From DASPXY01 sp038227745 (lineage in GTDB: Bacteria > Planctomycetota > Planctomycetia > Gemmatales > Gemmataceae), in the NCBI GenBank assembly GCA_038227745.1, contig JBBRPS010000041.1, forward strand, positions 1 through 24,013: a DNA stretch of 24,013 nt, read 5' to 3'. The notes beneath the pieces are model-generated. The model had not been told where the DNA came from. It did no database searches and saw only the letters and a list, made by a program, of their open reading frames with translations. This document shows, piece by piece, positions 1 through 7,554 of the stretch (position 1 is the first letter of the stretch; each line of letters opens with the position of its first letter). A program made the translations under genes and the position numbers.

Positions 1-60
1 GACCATAACGCTAACGGGGCTCTTGGCGATGAACTTCTCGAAAACCTGATCCAGCAACAT
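1..60 (-). CDS. Probable transposase, N-terminal 20 residues only (partial, runs off left edge)
   Basis: The minus strand opens at 60 with ATG, preceded by a GGAGG ribosome-binding site eight bases upstream. It reads MLLDQVFEKFIAKSPVSVMV up to the window edge. This resembles, from memory, the start of IS4-type DDE transposases common in planctomycetes, in which a pattern like 'F..KSP.SVM' precedes the catalytic core. No catalytic residues are inside the window, so the assignment rests on a short stretch. If correct, the terminal inverted repeat of the insertion sequence should lie between this start and about position 160; I could not identify it without the other end. Confidence 0.5.
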   Translation of the reverse strand, partial: MLLDQVFEKFIAKSPVSVMV

Positions 61-162
61 GGTGCCGCCTCCTGCAGTAAGCGTATCCCCTTGTACCCCA
101 GCATCTTACCACAAGGGCTACTCACATTGGAAGGGCTGGCGATACCATGCCATGAAAGAGTA

Positions 163-187
163 ACGCCGGTGAAGGACTCACCGGCGT
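163..187 (-). terminator. Hairpin closing the hisS/HYExAFE transcription unit
   Basis: A perfect 10-bp stem (163-172 with 178-187) encloses a 5-base loop. On the minus strand it begins seven bases after the TAG at 194-196 and is followed by a moderately U-rich stretch (TACTCTTTC). Its position directly after a stop codon supports a terminator role, but the T tract is weak. Confidence 0.5.
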
Positions 188-193
188 CAACTG

Positions 194-322
194 CTACTTC
201 AAGGCCGTCGCAAATTCCGCAACAACATCCGTCCCGTACTTCTCCACCAACTTCTTCACGTCCTTCAATGCCGCCAGGATCGTCCCCCTGGACTCGTCGT
301 CGGCGGCGACCCACCAGTTCAG
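194..322 (-). other. 42-codon in-frame open tail after the amber stop of the HYExAFE gene
   Basis: Directly after the TAG at 323-325 the same frame stays open for 42 codons to a TAG at 194-196. It begins LNWWVAADDESRG and ends VVAEFATALK. Codons look native: most third positions are G or C, and the peptide has an amphipathic, Lys/Glu-rich helical look. No ATG, GTG or TTG start lies near its beginning; in-frame TTG and GTG codons occur only about 18 and 21 codons in. It may be the C-terminus of a once longer protein cut by a nonsense change, the remnant of a separate gene, or a readthrough extension. The hairpin seven bases beyond its stop suggests this is a genuine gene end. I do not recognise the family. 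Confidence 0.45.
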
Positions 323-874
323 CTAGAACGGACACTCTTCCTCGACCGACTCGGCATGGCCGTGGCTGTAATCGTGGAACGGCCGCACCAACTCGCGGAA
401 GGCGGCGCGCGGCAGATCGACGGTGCCCCACTTCGGGCTGCGGACGCGCATCCGGCCGCGGTACTCCTCGACCGGGACCGCCCGCAGCAGGTAGCGCCGG
501 CCGCGCCACGTCCACAGGTCGTCGGCGTCCTCCGACATCTCGACGGACGGCAGGATGTGATACGCGAAGACGAGCAGACCTTGATAGCCCGCCCCGAACA
601 GGCCGCCCCAGCGGCGCAGGCCGTCGATGTCCTCCAGGGTGGACCAGCACTCCCAGACGCGCCGGCGGCGGCCCTCCGGCCCGGTGGGGAAGCGGCGGCC
701 CTTGACGTCCACCAGCAGGCGGGCGCCGCACGGGCCGTGGACGATGAAGTCGAGGCTCTTGACGCGGCTATCGCCCAGGAAGCTGCGGCGCGTCTCGTCC
801 ACGGCGACGTAGCAGAGGCGGTGCCACTGCAAGTACGCCTCGAACGCCGCCTCGTAGTGATTCGCGCGGTCCAT
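323..874 (-). CDS. HYExAFE family protein, predicted PD-(D/E)XK-like nuclease fold
   Basis: This 183-residue protein begins MDRANHYEAAFEAYL, matching the HYExAFE signature that names a family annotated mainly in planctomycetes. Biochemical function is unknown. After the signature come LDFIVHG (Asp42) and LLVDVKGRRF (Asp56-Val57-Lys58), an Asp...(D/E)-x-K arrangement typical of the PD-(D/E)XK nuclease core, so a nuclease or nuclease-derived fold is a reasonable inference, not a demonstration. The ATG at 872-874 lies 12 bases after the hisS stop; GAGGAA and AAGG upstream can serve as ribosome-binding sites. The gene is almost certainly co-transcribed with hisS. Its reading frame continues past the amber stop for 42 codons (separate entry). 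Confidence 0.8.
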   Translation of the reverse strand: MDRANHYEAAFEAYLQWHRLCYVAVDETRRSFLGDSRVKSLDFIVHGPCGARLLVDVKGRRFPTGPEGRRRRVWECWSTLEDIDGLRRWGGLFGAGYQGLLVFAYHILPSVEMSEDADDLWTWRGRRYLLRAVPVEEYRGRMRVRSPKWGTVDLPRAAFRELVRPFHDYSHGHAESVEEECPF

Positions 875-886
875 CCTTGGGGTTCC

Positions 887-2230
887 TCACGGGGTGGACA
901 GGGTCGCGCGAATGGTGCCTGCGACCTCGGCCGCGGACACCGTCTTCTCGTCCTTGCGGTTGCCGTCGGCGTTCAGCTTCAGGTCCTTGACCTTCCAGAC
1001 GCCGCGCGCGAACTCGTCGGGGCCGGCGATCAGCGCCACCCGGAAGCCGCGGCCCTCGGCGTACTTGAGCTGGGCGCCGACCTTTTTCGCCTCGGGGTAG
1101 ACCTCGACGCCGATGCCCTCGGCCCGCAGTGACCGCGCCATCCCCTGGTATTCTCCCAGGCGGGCGGCGTCGAACTGCACCAGCAGCACCGGGGCCGGGG
1201 TCGCGACGTCCGGCAGCGCTTTCAGTTCTTCGAGGGCGGCCAGCAGCCGGTCCAGGCCGAGCGACGCCCCCACGCCGGGCAGCACCTGCTTCGTGTACAG
1301 GCTGGCCAGGTTGTCGTACCGCCCCCCGGAACAGACGCTGCCGATGCCGCGCAGGTCGGTGAGGAACGTCTCGTAGATCGTGCCCGTGTAGTAGTCCAGT
1401 CCGCGGGCGATCGACAGGTCGAGGCGCAACCGCTCCTCCGGGATACCGGCCGTCCTGGCCACGTCGAACAACTCGCGCAGCCGGCGCACGCCCTCGGCGG
1501 CGCGCGGGTTACCGCCCAGGTCACGCCCCAGGCGGTCCAGGATCTCCGTGTTAGTGCCCTCAGTCTGGGCGAGGGCCAGCACACGCTCGGCCTGTTCGAG
1601 AGTGGCTCCGGCCTTCTCCGCCATCTCTTGCAGGACCGCCTCCCGGCCCTGCTTGGGCAGCTTGTCCAGCGCGATGAGTACCGGCTGGGTGTGGCACGCC
1701 AGGCCCATCTCCTCCAGCAGGCCGTTGAGGACCAGCCGGTTGTTCACGCGGATCTCGAAGCGCTCCAGGCCGAGGGCGTGCATCAGATCGTGGATCACCA
1801 GCGCCGTCTCGATGTCGGCGGCGTTGGAGGTCGTGCCGATGGTGTCGAAGTCGCACTGCCAGAACTCACGGTAGCGGCCCTTCTGCGTGTTCTCGCCCCG
1901 CCAGACGGGGCCCATGTGATACCGCTTGAAGGGCGTGCCGAGCTGGCCGATGTACTGGGCGGCGAAGCGCGCGAACGGCACCGTCAGGTCGAAGCGCAGC
2001 GCCACGTCGTATTTGCCGTGCATGAAGCGGTAGAGCTGCCGGTCCGTCTCCTCGCTGCCCTTGCCGAGCAGGATCTCGGCGTACTCCAGGGCGGGGGTGT
2101 CGATCGGCGCAAACCCGTAGAGGCGGTACACCTGCCGGGCCTTCTCCAGCAGTTGCTCCCTCGGGATCATCAGCTTGGGGGGGTAGTCGCGGAAGCCCTT
2201 GAGGGTGCGCGGTTCGATAAGATCTGCCAT
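887..2230 (-). CDS. hisS: Histidine--tRNA ligase
   Basis: Charges tRNA-His with histidine in the cytoplasm. The 447-residue protein shows class II signatures: motif 2 at about 104-126 (RYHMGPVWRGEN...KGRYREF), the histidine-specific HisA motif RGLDYYTGTIYET at 276-288, a GGRYDNL HisB-like segment, and motif 3 GASLGLDRLL, followed by an anticodon-binding domain. I chose ATG 2228-2230 (MADLIEPRTLKGF) over the upstream in-frame start at 2269 because GGGGAGG lies just before it and family members begin near PRTLKGFRD. The segment after motif 2, FWQCDFDTIG, looks closer to eukaryotic and archaeal HisRS than to E. coli HisRS. It lies 88 bases after the M50 protease gene and 12 before the HYExAFE gene on the same strand. 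Confidence 0.96.
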   Translation of the reverse strand: MADLIEPRTLKGFRDYPPKLMIPREQLLEKARQVYRLYGFAPIDTPALEYAEILLGKGSEETDRQLYRFMHGKYDVALRFDLTVPFARFAAQYIGQLGTPFKRYHMGPVWRGENTQKGRYREFWQCDFDTIGTTSNAADIETALVIHDLMHALGLERFEIRVNNRLVLNGLLEEMGLACHTQPVLIALDKLPKQGREAVLQEMAEKAGATLEQAERVLALAQTEGTNTEILDRLGRDLGGNPRAAEGVRRLRELFDVARTAGIPEERLRLDLSIARGLDYYTGTIYETFLTDLRGIGSVCSGGRYDNLASLYTKQVLPGVGASLGLDRLLAALEELKALPDVATPAPVLLVQFDAARLGEYQGMARSLRAEGIGVEVYPEAKKVGAQLKYAEGRGFRVALIAGPDEFARGVWKVKDLKLNADGNRKDEKTVSAAEVAGTIRATLSTP

Positions 2231-2318
2231 CGTCCTCCCCTTGATACCGCGCCACCGTGGAAGGTTCACCGCTCGCGGCTAAACTCGGTCGGCCCCGGCA
2301 TACAGGTCCCGCGTCGGG

Positions 2319-3407
2319 CTACGGACGGTTGCGGTACTTGTCGGCGACCCGCTTGAGGAAGCGGTTCTCCTCGTCGGTCAGCGCCTGCTTGCCCTCGCGC
2401 TGGATCTTCTCCAGCAGCTCGTCCATCCGGCGCTCCTCGGCCAGCTCGCGCTGCTGCTCGCGCAGCAGCTTGCGCGCCCGCCGTGTCCGCAGCCAGCGCT
2501 GGAAGAAGTTCGGCCGTTTCTTGCGCGGCGGCGCCGGCTGCTCGCGCTGGTCGCGCTCCAGGCTCGTGTAGCCCTGCGAGAAGTCGTAGCCGAACAGCGT
2601 GTCCTCCGCCCCCGTCTCCAGCACGATCCACTGCTGTTTGCACGCGAAGTAGATGAACGCGGCAAGGCACAACACCAGCAGCTCGTTCTTCACCAGCGCG
2701 TACGCGCCGATGATGAACATGAAGATGAAGCCGAAGAAGATCGCCGTCATCATCGATTGCCGGTAGCCCAGGCGCGGCCACAGGATCGCCTGCAGCATCT
2801 GGCCGCCGTCCAGCGGGTAGCCCCAAACCAGCACGTTCAACAGCAACAGGCACCAGTTGATCCAGAAGAACCGCGCCACCTGCACCTGCCAGGGCGCCAG
2901 CAGCCGGTGCGTGGGGTCGGGATCGTACTCGGGGCCACTCCCATAGACCTGGCCGTCGAAACTGGTCATCTCCGCGGTCCACATCTGCTCGGGGCGCGGG
3001 TCGAACGACGGCCGAAACTGGCAGGCCAGCAGAGCGCCAGCCGCCACCACGCACAGCAGCAGGTTGGTCAGCGGGCCGGCGGCGGTCATGAAGAAGTGCG
3101 CCCGCGGCGTGTGCGGCACCTCGCAGCGGGCCAGGCCGCCCAGCGGCCAGAGCAGCACCTCGTTGCCCTCGCCGTCCATCAGGCGGGCCCCGAAGCAGTG
3201 GCCGAACTCGTGCAGCAGCACCGAGAAGAACAGCATGCCGAGCAGGAACAACACCTGCAGGGCGGCGCCGTCCGGGTACTGGCTCTGCGGGGCCGCCGCG
3301 ACCTTCACCCACATGATCAGGATGAAAATGGGGAAGAGGATATGCACCCGGACCGTGATGCCGAAGATTCGGCCGAACGGCAGCGACCACGAAAAGGGAT
3401 CACGCAT
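2319..3407 (-). CDS. M50-family site-2-type intramembrane metalloprotease
   Basis: A 362-residue polytopic membrane protein. The zinc motif HEFGH is at 66-70 in a hydrophobic helix, and the second motif YPLDGGQ (198-203, Asp200 the third metal ligand) is in a later one. A GPLTNLLL segment (111-118) is also typical of M50 enzymes. The family cleaves membrane-embedded substrates such as anti-sigma factors. There is no PDZ domain or CBS pair. The last 36 residues (327-362, RMDELLEKIQREG...LTDEENRFLKRVADKY) form a charged cytoplasmic tail resembling the short C-terminal motif on some rhomboid-like proteins (DUF6576-like, from memory). The ATG at 3405-3407 starts right before hydrophobic segments, but no clear ribosome-binding site precedes it. 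Substrate unknown; an anti-sigma target is possible but not shown. Confidence 0.9.
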   Translation of the reverse strand: MRDPFSWSLPFGRIFGITVRVHILFPIFILIMWVKVAAAPQSQYPDGAALQVLFLLGMLFFSVLLHEFGHCFGARLMDGEGNEVLLWPLGGLARCEVPHTPRAHFFMTAAGPLTNLLLCVVAAGALLACQFRPSFDPRPEQMWTAEMTSFDGQVYGSGPEYDPDPTHRLLAPWQVQVARFFWINWCLLLLNVLVWGYPLDGGQMLQAILWPRLGYRQSMMTAIFFGFIFMFIIGAYALVKNELLVLCLAAFIYFACKQQWIVLETGAEDTLFGYDFSQGYTSLERDQREQPAPPRKKRPNFFQRWLRTRRARKLLREQQRELAEERRMDELLEKIQREGKQALTDEENRFLKRVADKYRNRP

Positions 3408-3600
3408 GTCAAGAACCCGCGAGGCGGATGCAACACTTGAACCTACCCTGGAGAGATTTTATCATCCCTCCCAGGGGCACGCAATCACCCCTGCCCGTCA
3501 ACCGGCCACAAATGTGCCGCCGCCCGCCGCCCGGCCGCGTGCCTGTGCGGGATAAACCGCCCCTTTTTTCGGAGGCCCGCCGTGCCGCCGGCGCAAGCGG

Positions 3601-3825
3601 ATGGAGTTCTTCCCCTCACCGGGCGTGCTGACGGAGCGGACGCACCTGTTCCTGGCAGAGGAGCTGACGCCCGGGGCGATGCAGCTGGAGAAAGACGAGG
3701 AACTCGAGCAGCAGGTGGTGGCGTGGGAGCAGGCGTTGGCCTGGGCCATGGACGGCACCCTGCGCGACGCCAAGACGTTGCTGGCAGTGCTGCTGTGGAC
3801 GCGCCTGCGAGCCGGTAGGCAGTAG
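3601..3825 (+). pseudogene. NUDIX hydrolase (ADP-ribose pyrophosphatase type) remnant, C-terminal part only
   Basis: The 74 codons from 3601 read MEFFPSPGVLTERTHLFLAE and end in a GTLRDAKTL block, the usual C-terminal part of NudF-type ADP-ribose pyrophosphatases (PSPG..TE..HLFLA, then LE.DEE.E, then DG...DAKT). The catalytic Nudix box (GX5EX7REUXEEXGU) should lie about 40 residues upstream. The frame is closed by a TAA at 3553-3555, and I see no Nudix box in any plus-strand frame of 3408-3600. The gene therefore looks 5'-truncated rather than simply frameshifted. Its TAG at 3823-3825 falls inside an inverted heptamer repeat, so the natural 3' end may also be altered. A ribosome-binding-like GGAGG at 3571-3575 is better spaced for a GTG at 3582 in a different frame. 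Expression is doubtful. Confidence 0.7.
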
Positions 3826-3882
3826 GCAGGGAACAAGCCCACGGGCCGCGCCCCGTGGGACTGAGGCTACTGCCTACTGCCT
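3817..3882. repeat. Nested inverted repeat / bidirectional terminator between convergent genes
   Basis: A perfect 13-bp outer stem (3817-3829 with 3870-3882, AGGCAGTAGGCAG) flanks an inner 8-bp GC-rich hairpin (3838-3845 with 3852-3859, six-base loop CCGCGC). It lies between the plus-strand NUDIX remnant and the minus-strand macroglobulin-like gene, and the stop codon of each lies inside an arm of the outer stem. There is no long T tract, so termination would rest on the strong hairpin. The inner part matches the hairpin after priA. Confidence 0.75.
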
Positions 3883-3894
3883 TCTGCCTTCTGC
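3867..3894. repeat. Four tandem heptamers overlapping a gene's 3' end
   Basis: Read on the plus strand: CTACTGC, CTACTGC, CTTCTGC, CTTCTGC, four consecutive 7-base units. They encode the last codons and TAG stop (3874-3876) of the macroglobulin-like protein. Inverted copies of the same heptamer occur at 3816-3829. A unit not divisible by three means copy-number change would shift the frame and the C-terminus. Confidence 0.75.
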
Positions 3895-6800
3895 CTGCAG
3901 CGTCCCCTCGTAGACGCCGAGCCGGCCCGAGGGGCTGTGGCCGTAGAGCAGCACCCGGTACGTGCCGGGGTTGGCGGGCAGGTCGAACTCCACGCGGGCC
4001 GTGCCGTCGGCCACCTCCAGCGCGGGGTGCCACAGGACTGTATCCGCGTACGGCGCCGCTCCCGGCTGCTGCCGGTAGGCGTACTCGCGCAGCCGCTCGG
4101 CGCCGTCCTTGTCGGCGGCGGCGCCCGCCTTGTCCCCGGCGCGCTTGACCCTCTCCTTGCTGTCCCCCGCCGGTGCCGCGGCGCCCTTCTTTCCCAGGAG
4201 GGGCACCTCCTGAGTCGTGCCTGCCCCCGAGCCGCGCTCGTGCCGCTGGGCGGTCCCCGGGGCGTTGGCACCGCCCGGCGCCGTGGGGGCGGCGAACGGC
4301 CGCTTCTGCAGGTCGGCGAAGCGCCGGGCCATCTCCACCACCCCGTGCGGCTTCTGCTTCGCCTGGGCCAGAAGAGCGCGGTTCGCGTCGGACTGCTCCT
4401 CGGCCTTGAACGTGGCGGCCCCCTCGGCCTTCTTCGCCTCGAGGCCGCCCCTGCCCGCGCCGGTGGCGGACTTCGGGGCGGCGGTCGCCGTGGCGTCGCG
4501 CGTCTCGCGGACCGTCGCCAGGAGCCGGTTCAACTCGCGTGGGGCGGCCTTCTGCGCACCGGCGCGCTGCCCCTGATGTTCAGGGGCAGCGTCGCCCCTC
4601 CTCGCGTTGGCCTGGGGGAACGCGGGCCACTCTTGCCCCGAGAGGCCGGCCAGCAGCTTGCCGTCGCTCTCCCCCGGGCGGCGCAGATCGCCCGTCCCCA
4701 GGTACAGGCCGACACAGGCGCCCAGGGCGACCAGAGCGGTGGTGAACGCCGTCCGCGGCGACCGGGAATTGCCCGCGGCCCGGACGGTGCCCACGGCCAG
4801 GAGAAGCACGCCGGCCCCGAACAGGATCAGCAGGGCGACGACCACCCCGTGGCGCAGGTAGTCGCGCGGCAGCTCCTCAAAGCGGCTCAACTCCAGGGCG
4901 GCCCAACGCGCCTCCTCGAGGCGCCGGCCGCGGTCCCCTGTCAGCTCCTCGCGGCGGCGCTCGGCCTGCGCCCGCAGCTCCGTTTGCCTGCGGTCGCGGG
5001 CGGCCTCGTATGCCTTGCGCACCTCGTCCGGATTGTTGCCCGCGATCAGCACGACGGGCACGCCGGCGCGGGCCTGGCTCCGGGCCTGCGCCGCGGTCAC
5101 GACGACGGCACCGCCACGATCGGCGTGTACGAAATGGCGCCAGCCGTGTGTACCCAGGAACAGGTCGAGCGCCCGGTGCGCCGGCGGCGTGTCCGCGAGC
5201 AGGAAATCCGCGTCTTCCAGCCCCTCCGGCTCGCGGACCTCGCGCCTCAGGTAGAAGTGGGCGGGCGGCCCTGCCTCGGCCTGCTGCCCCGGCACGCACA
5301 GGACCTTGCGATCGACCACGGCGGCCAGCAGCCAGGCGAGCGTCGGCGCCCCTGTCTCGGTCCGCGCCTGCACGCGCAACTCGGCCCGCGCGGCGGTCGC
5401 GAAGCGCAGCGGCTGTCCGGCCCCCGCCTTGCCGGCCGCGGACAGGACCAGGTACTCGGCGGGCGCCCGGTAGACCAGCCGCTCGGCCAGCGGCATGAGC
5501 CGGCCCTGCCCCTTCGCGCACACCGTCACGCGGATCACCCCGCGCGTGCCGGCCACGGGCGTCAGTTCGACCGCGGCTCCCTTCACGTCCGCCCGCACGG
5601 CTTTCTGGTCCACGAGGCGGCCGCGGCAGCTTGCCAGCACGAGCAGGTCGCGGCCGGCCCGCGTGTCGCGGACCGTCAGCCGCAGCGGCTCGCCCTCCTT
5701 GCCGACGGGGTTCGCGGCGCTCAGCACCACGCCCCCCGGCTGCACCCCGACCGGCTCAACCCGCACGCGGGCGCCTTTCGGAGAAAGAAGCTTCAAAGAG
5801 TAGACTTCGCCGGCCTGCGGGGTGAACGCGACCACCGCGGCCCCGACGCGCTCCGCGGCCTCGCCGCCGATCTTCACGCGGGCGATTTCCAGGCCCTGGC
5901 GATCAACGACGCTGCCTTCGAGGGGCACGGGCCGGCCCTGTGCGTCCCTGGCGAGGACGTAAACGCGGCCCGGCACGCCGGCGATCAGGTCGCCGCCCTC
6001 GGGGAAAAGCGCGACGCGGAACTCGGCCGAAGCGGAGGCGGGCTTCGGCGCGACAGGGATGGTCTGCACGACGCGCTCGTCGCGCGTGCCGTCGTGGACG
6101 CGGACCTGCAGCTTCAGAAGGCTGTCGGTCGCGGTCAGGGCGGGAGGCACGCTGAACTTGAACTGCGCCTCGCCCGCTTGATCGGTGCGCAGCTGCAGCG
6201 GCCGGCCCGGGGCGGCGCCAGTCAGGGCGACCGGCTTGCCGCCGACCTCTGCCTCGACGGTCAGCGGCTGATGGGGGGCGGCCTGGCCGTTCTGCTGGAG
6301 CCGGCCGCGGAAGGTCGCCTTGCCGGTGTCGCCGGGGCCGTACTGGGCGCGGTCGAACTGCAGCACCGGGGCCTCGTCGCGCACGATCAGCACGCGCCGA
6401 CTCTCCGGGGGGAGGTACTCCGCGGAGGCGCCCGCGGCGCTGACCTGCAGGGTGTACGTCCCCTCGGCGAGGTCGGGCGTCAGGGCGAACTTGCCGCCGG
6501 CGATGCCGTGCCGCGTTTCGGCCTGGAGTTGCCGCACCGGCCGGTTGTGGGCGTCGAGGAGCGTGCAGGTGAGGCGGAGTTCCGGCGCGGGCGGCCTGAG
6601 GCTGAAGCGGTCCAGCGTCAGCGAACGGAAGAACAGGTACTCGCCGCTGCGATACGCGGGCTTGCTGGTGACCAGGTGCGTGGCGTGGGTCGCCCCGGTC
6701 ACGGACAGCAGTTCCGCGACGGACTCCCGGGCCGCGCCGCGGCGGGCCTCCACCTCCAGGCGGGGCACGGAGCCGGGTCGGACGGCCAGGCCCTCCGGGA

Positions 6801-7548
6801 GCCGCAGCAGCAGGTCGCCGGTGCTGTCCAGTTCCTTCTCGAAGAGCGTCCGCTCACCGGCCGGGGTGGCGTCGATCAGCCGGGCGGTCACCTTCGCCTT
6901 CACGGCATCGCCAAGCGGGCCGCGGGTGACCACGTGGTACTGGCTCGGGGCGCCGGGCTGGTAGCTGGCCGGCCCGACGACCTGCAGGTGCAGGAAGTCC
7001 GCTTCGACCTGGGCCGGCACGGCGGCGGCGGCCTGCTCGTAGGTCTGCCTGGCCACGGCGAACCCGGCATCGACGCTCTCGACCTCTCGCCGGGCGTGTA
7101 CCAGGGCCGTTTCTCGTGCGGCCAGGCCGCCCCGGTACTGCGACACTCCGTACACGCCGCCGCCGACGAGGAGGAGCACGGCGGCCGCGGCGGCCCACGT
7201 CCAGCGCCGGACCGGCCGGGAAGGGCGCGGCGGCAGGGGCAGGGTGGCCGGGGCGGGCGGCGGGACCTCGGCGGGCGGTTGCGCCGGGGCCTGCGTTGCC
7301 GTGGGTGCGGGCGCCGGGGTTTCCACGGCAGGCGCGGCCTCGGTCGTGGGCGCGCTGAAGGCGGGGACATCGGCGTAGACCTGCGCCGCGCGGGCAAGGA
7401 GGTTCTGCTGGCTCTCGGCCTCGGCCAGGGCGGCCCGGCACGCCGGGCAGGACACCAGGTGGGCGCGTAGCCCCTGTGCCTCGGCGTCCTCGAGCAGGCC
7501 GTAGAGGGAATCGAGCAGCAGGTTGGCGCAGTCGTCACACGTGAACAT
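3874..7548 (-). CDS. Anti-sigma zinc-finger / transmembrane / macroglobulin-domain fusion protein
   Basis: A 1224-residue protein. Residues 1-41 form a ZAS/zf-HC2-type anti-sigma domain (Cys4, His30, Cys34, Cys37; HLVSCPACRAAL). A Pro/Ala-rich linker (61-112) leads to a membrane helix at about 117-136. The following ~760 residues are beta-rich and macroglobulin-like: an MG2-type block around 290-385 (PAYRSGEYLFFRSL) and another near 505-600 (FRVALFPEGGDLIAG). Two more helices lie at 901-922 and 933-952, then a ~270-residue tail ending in a beta domain (TVLWHPALEV...DLPANPGTYRVLLYG). The CGEQ thioester of protease-trapping alpha-2-macroglobulins is absent. Topology predicts a cytoplasmic zinc finger, with the MG region and tail in the periplasm. 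Its ATG is six bases after the ECF sigma gene's stop, so it is probably that factor's anti-sigma regulator, with the MG region as sensor or scaffold. Ligand unknown. Confidence 0.85.
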   Translation of the reverse strand: MFTCDDCANLLLDSLYGLLEDAEAQGLRAHLVSCPACRAALAEAESQQNLLARAAQVYADVPAFSAPTTEAAPAVETPAPAPTATQAPAQPPAEVPPPAPATLPLPPRPSRPVRRWTWAAAAAVLLLVGGGVYGVSQYRGGLAARETALVHARREVESVDAGFAVARQTYEQAAAAVPAQVEADFLHLQVVGPASYQPGAPSQYHVVTRGPLGDAVKAKVTARLIDATPAGERTLFEKELDSTGDLLLRLPEGLAVRPGSVPRLEVEARRGAARESVAELLSVTGATHATHLVTSKPAYRSGEYLFFRSLTLDRFSLRPPAPELRLTCTLLDAHNRPVRQLQAETRHGIAGGKFALTPDLAEGTYTLQVSAAGASAEYLPPESRRVLIVRDEAPVLQFDRAQYGPGDTGKATFRGRLQQNGQAAPHQPLTVEAEVGGKPVALTGAAPGRPLQLRTDQAGEAQFKFSVPPALTATDSLLKLQVRVHDGTRDERVVQTIPVAPKPASASAEFRVALFPEGGDLIAGVPGRVYVLARDAQGRPVPLEGSVVDRQGLEIARVKIGGEAAERVGAAVVAFTPQAGEVYSLKLLSPKGARVRVEPVGVQPGGVVLSAANPVGKEGEPLRLTVRDTRAGRDLLVLASCRGRLVDQKAVRADVKGAAVELTPVAGTRGVIRVTVCAKGQGRLMPLAERLVYRAPAEYLVLSAAGKAGAGQPLRFATAARAELRVQARTETGAPTLAWLLAAVVDRKVLCVPGQQAEAGPPAHFYLRREVREPEGLEDADFLLADTPPAHRALDLFLGTHGWRHFVHADRGGAVVVTAAQARSQARAGVPVVLIAGNNPDEVRKAYEAARDRRQTELRAQAERRREELTGDRGRRLEEARWAALELSRFEELPRDYLRHGVVVALLILFGAGVLLLAVGTVRAAGNSRSPRTAFTTALVALGACVGLYLGTGDLRRPGESDGKLLAGLSGQEWPAFPQANARRGDAAPEHQGQRAGAQKAAPRELNRLLATVRETRDATATAAPKSATGAGRGGLEAKKAEGAATFKAEEQSDANRALLAQAKQKPHGVVEMARRFADLQKRPFAAPTAPGGANAPGTAQRHERGSGAGTTQEVPLLGKKGAAAPAGDSKERVKRAGDKAGAAADKDGAERLREYAYRQQPGAAPYADTVLWHPALEVADGTARVEFDLPANPGTYRVLLYGHSPSGRLGVYEGTLQAEGRRQ

Positions 7549-7554
7549 GGTGTC

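Noticed and set aside
2231..2269. An upstream ATG for hisS adding 13 residues
   Set aside because: The downstream ATG has a strong GGGGAGG ribosome-binding site and matches the family N-terminus.
3937..7470. A 1177-codon open frame on the plus strand opposite the macroglobulin-like gene
   Set aside because: Antisense shadow with low-complexity Gly/Arg/Ala/Leu composition; the minus-strand gene has recognisable domains and a sigma-factor neighbour.
3874..7548. Classification as a protease-trapping alpha-2-macroglobulin
   Set aside because: No CGEQ thioester motif, no lipoprotein signal, and an anti-sigma zinc finger at the N-terminus.
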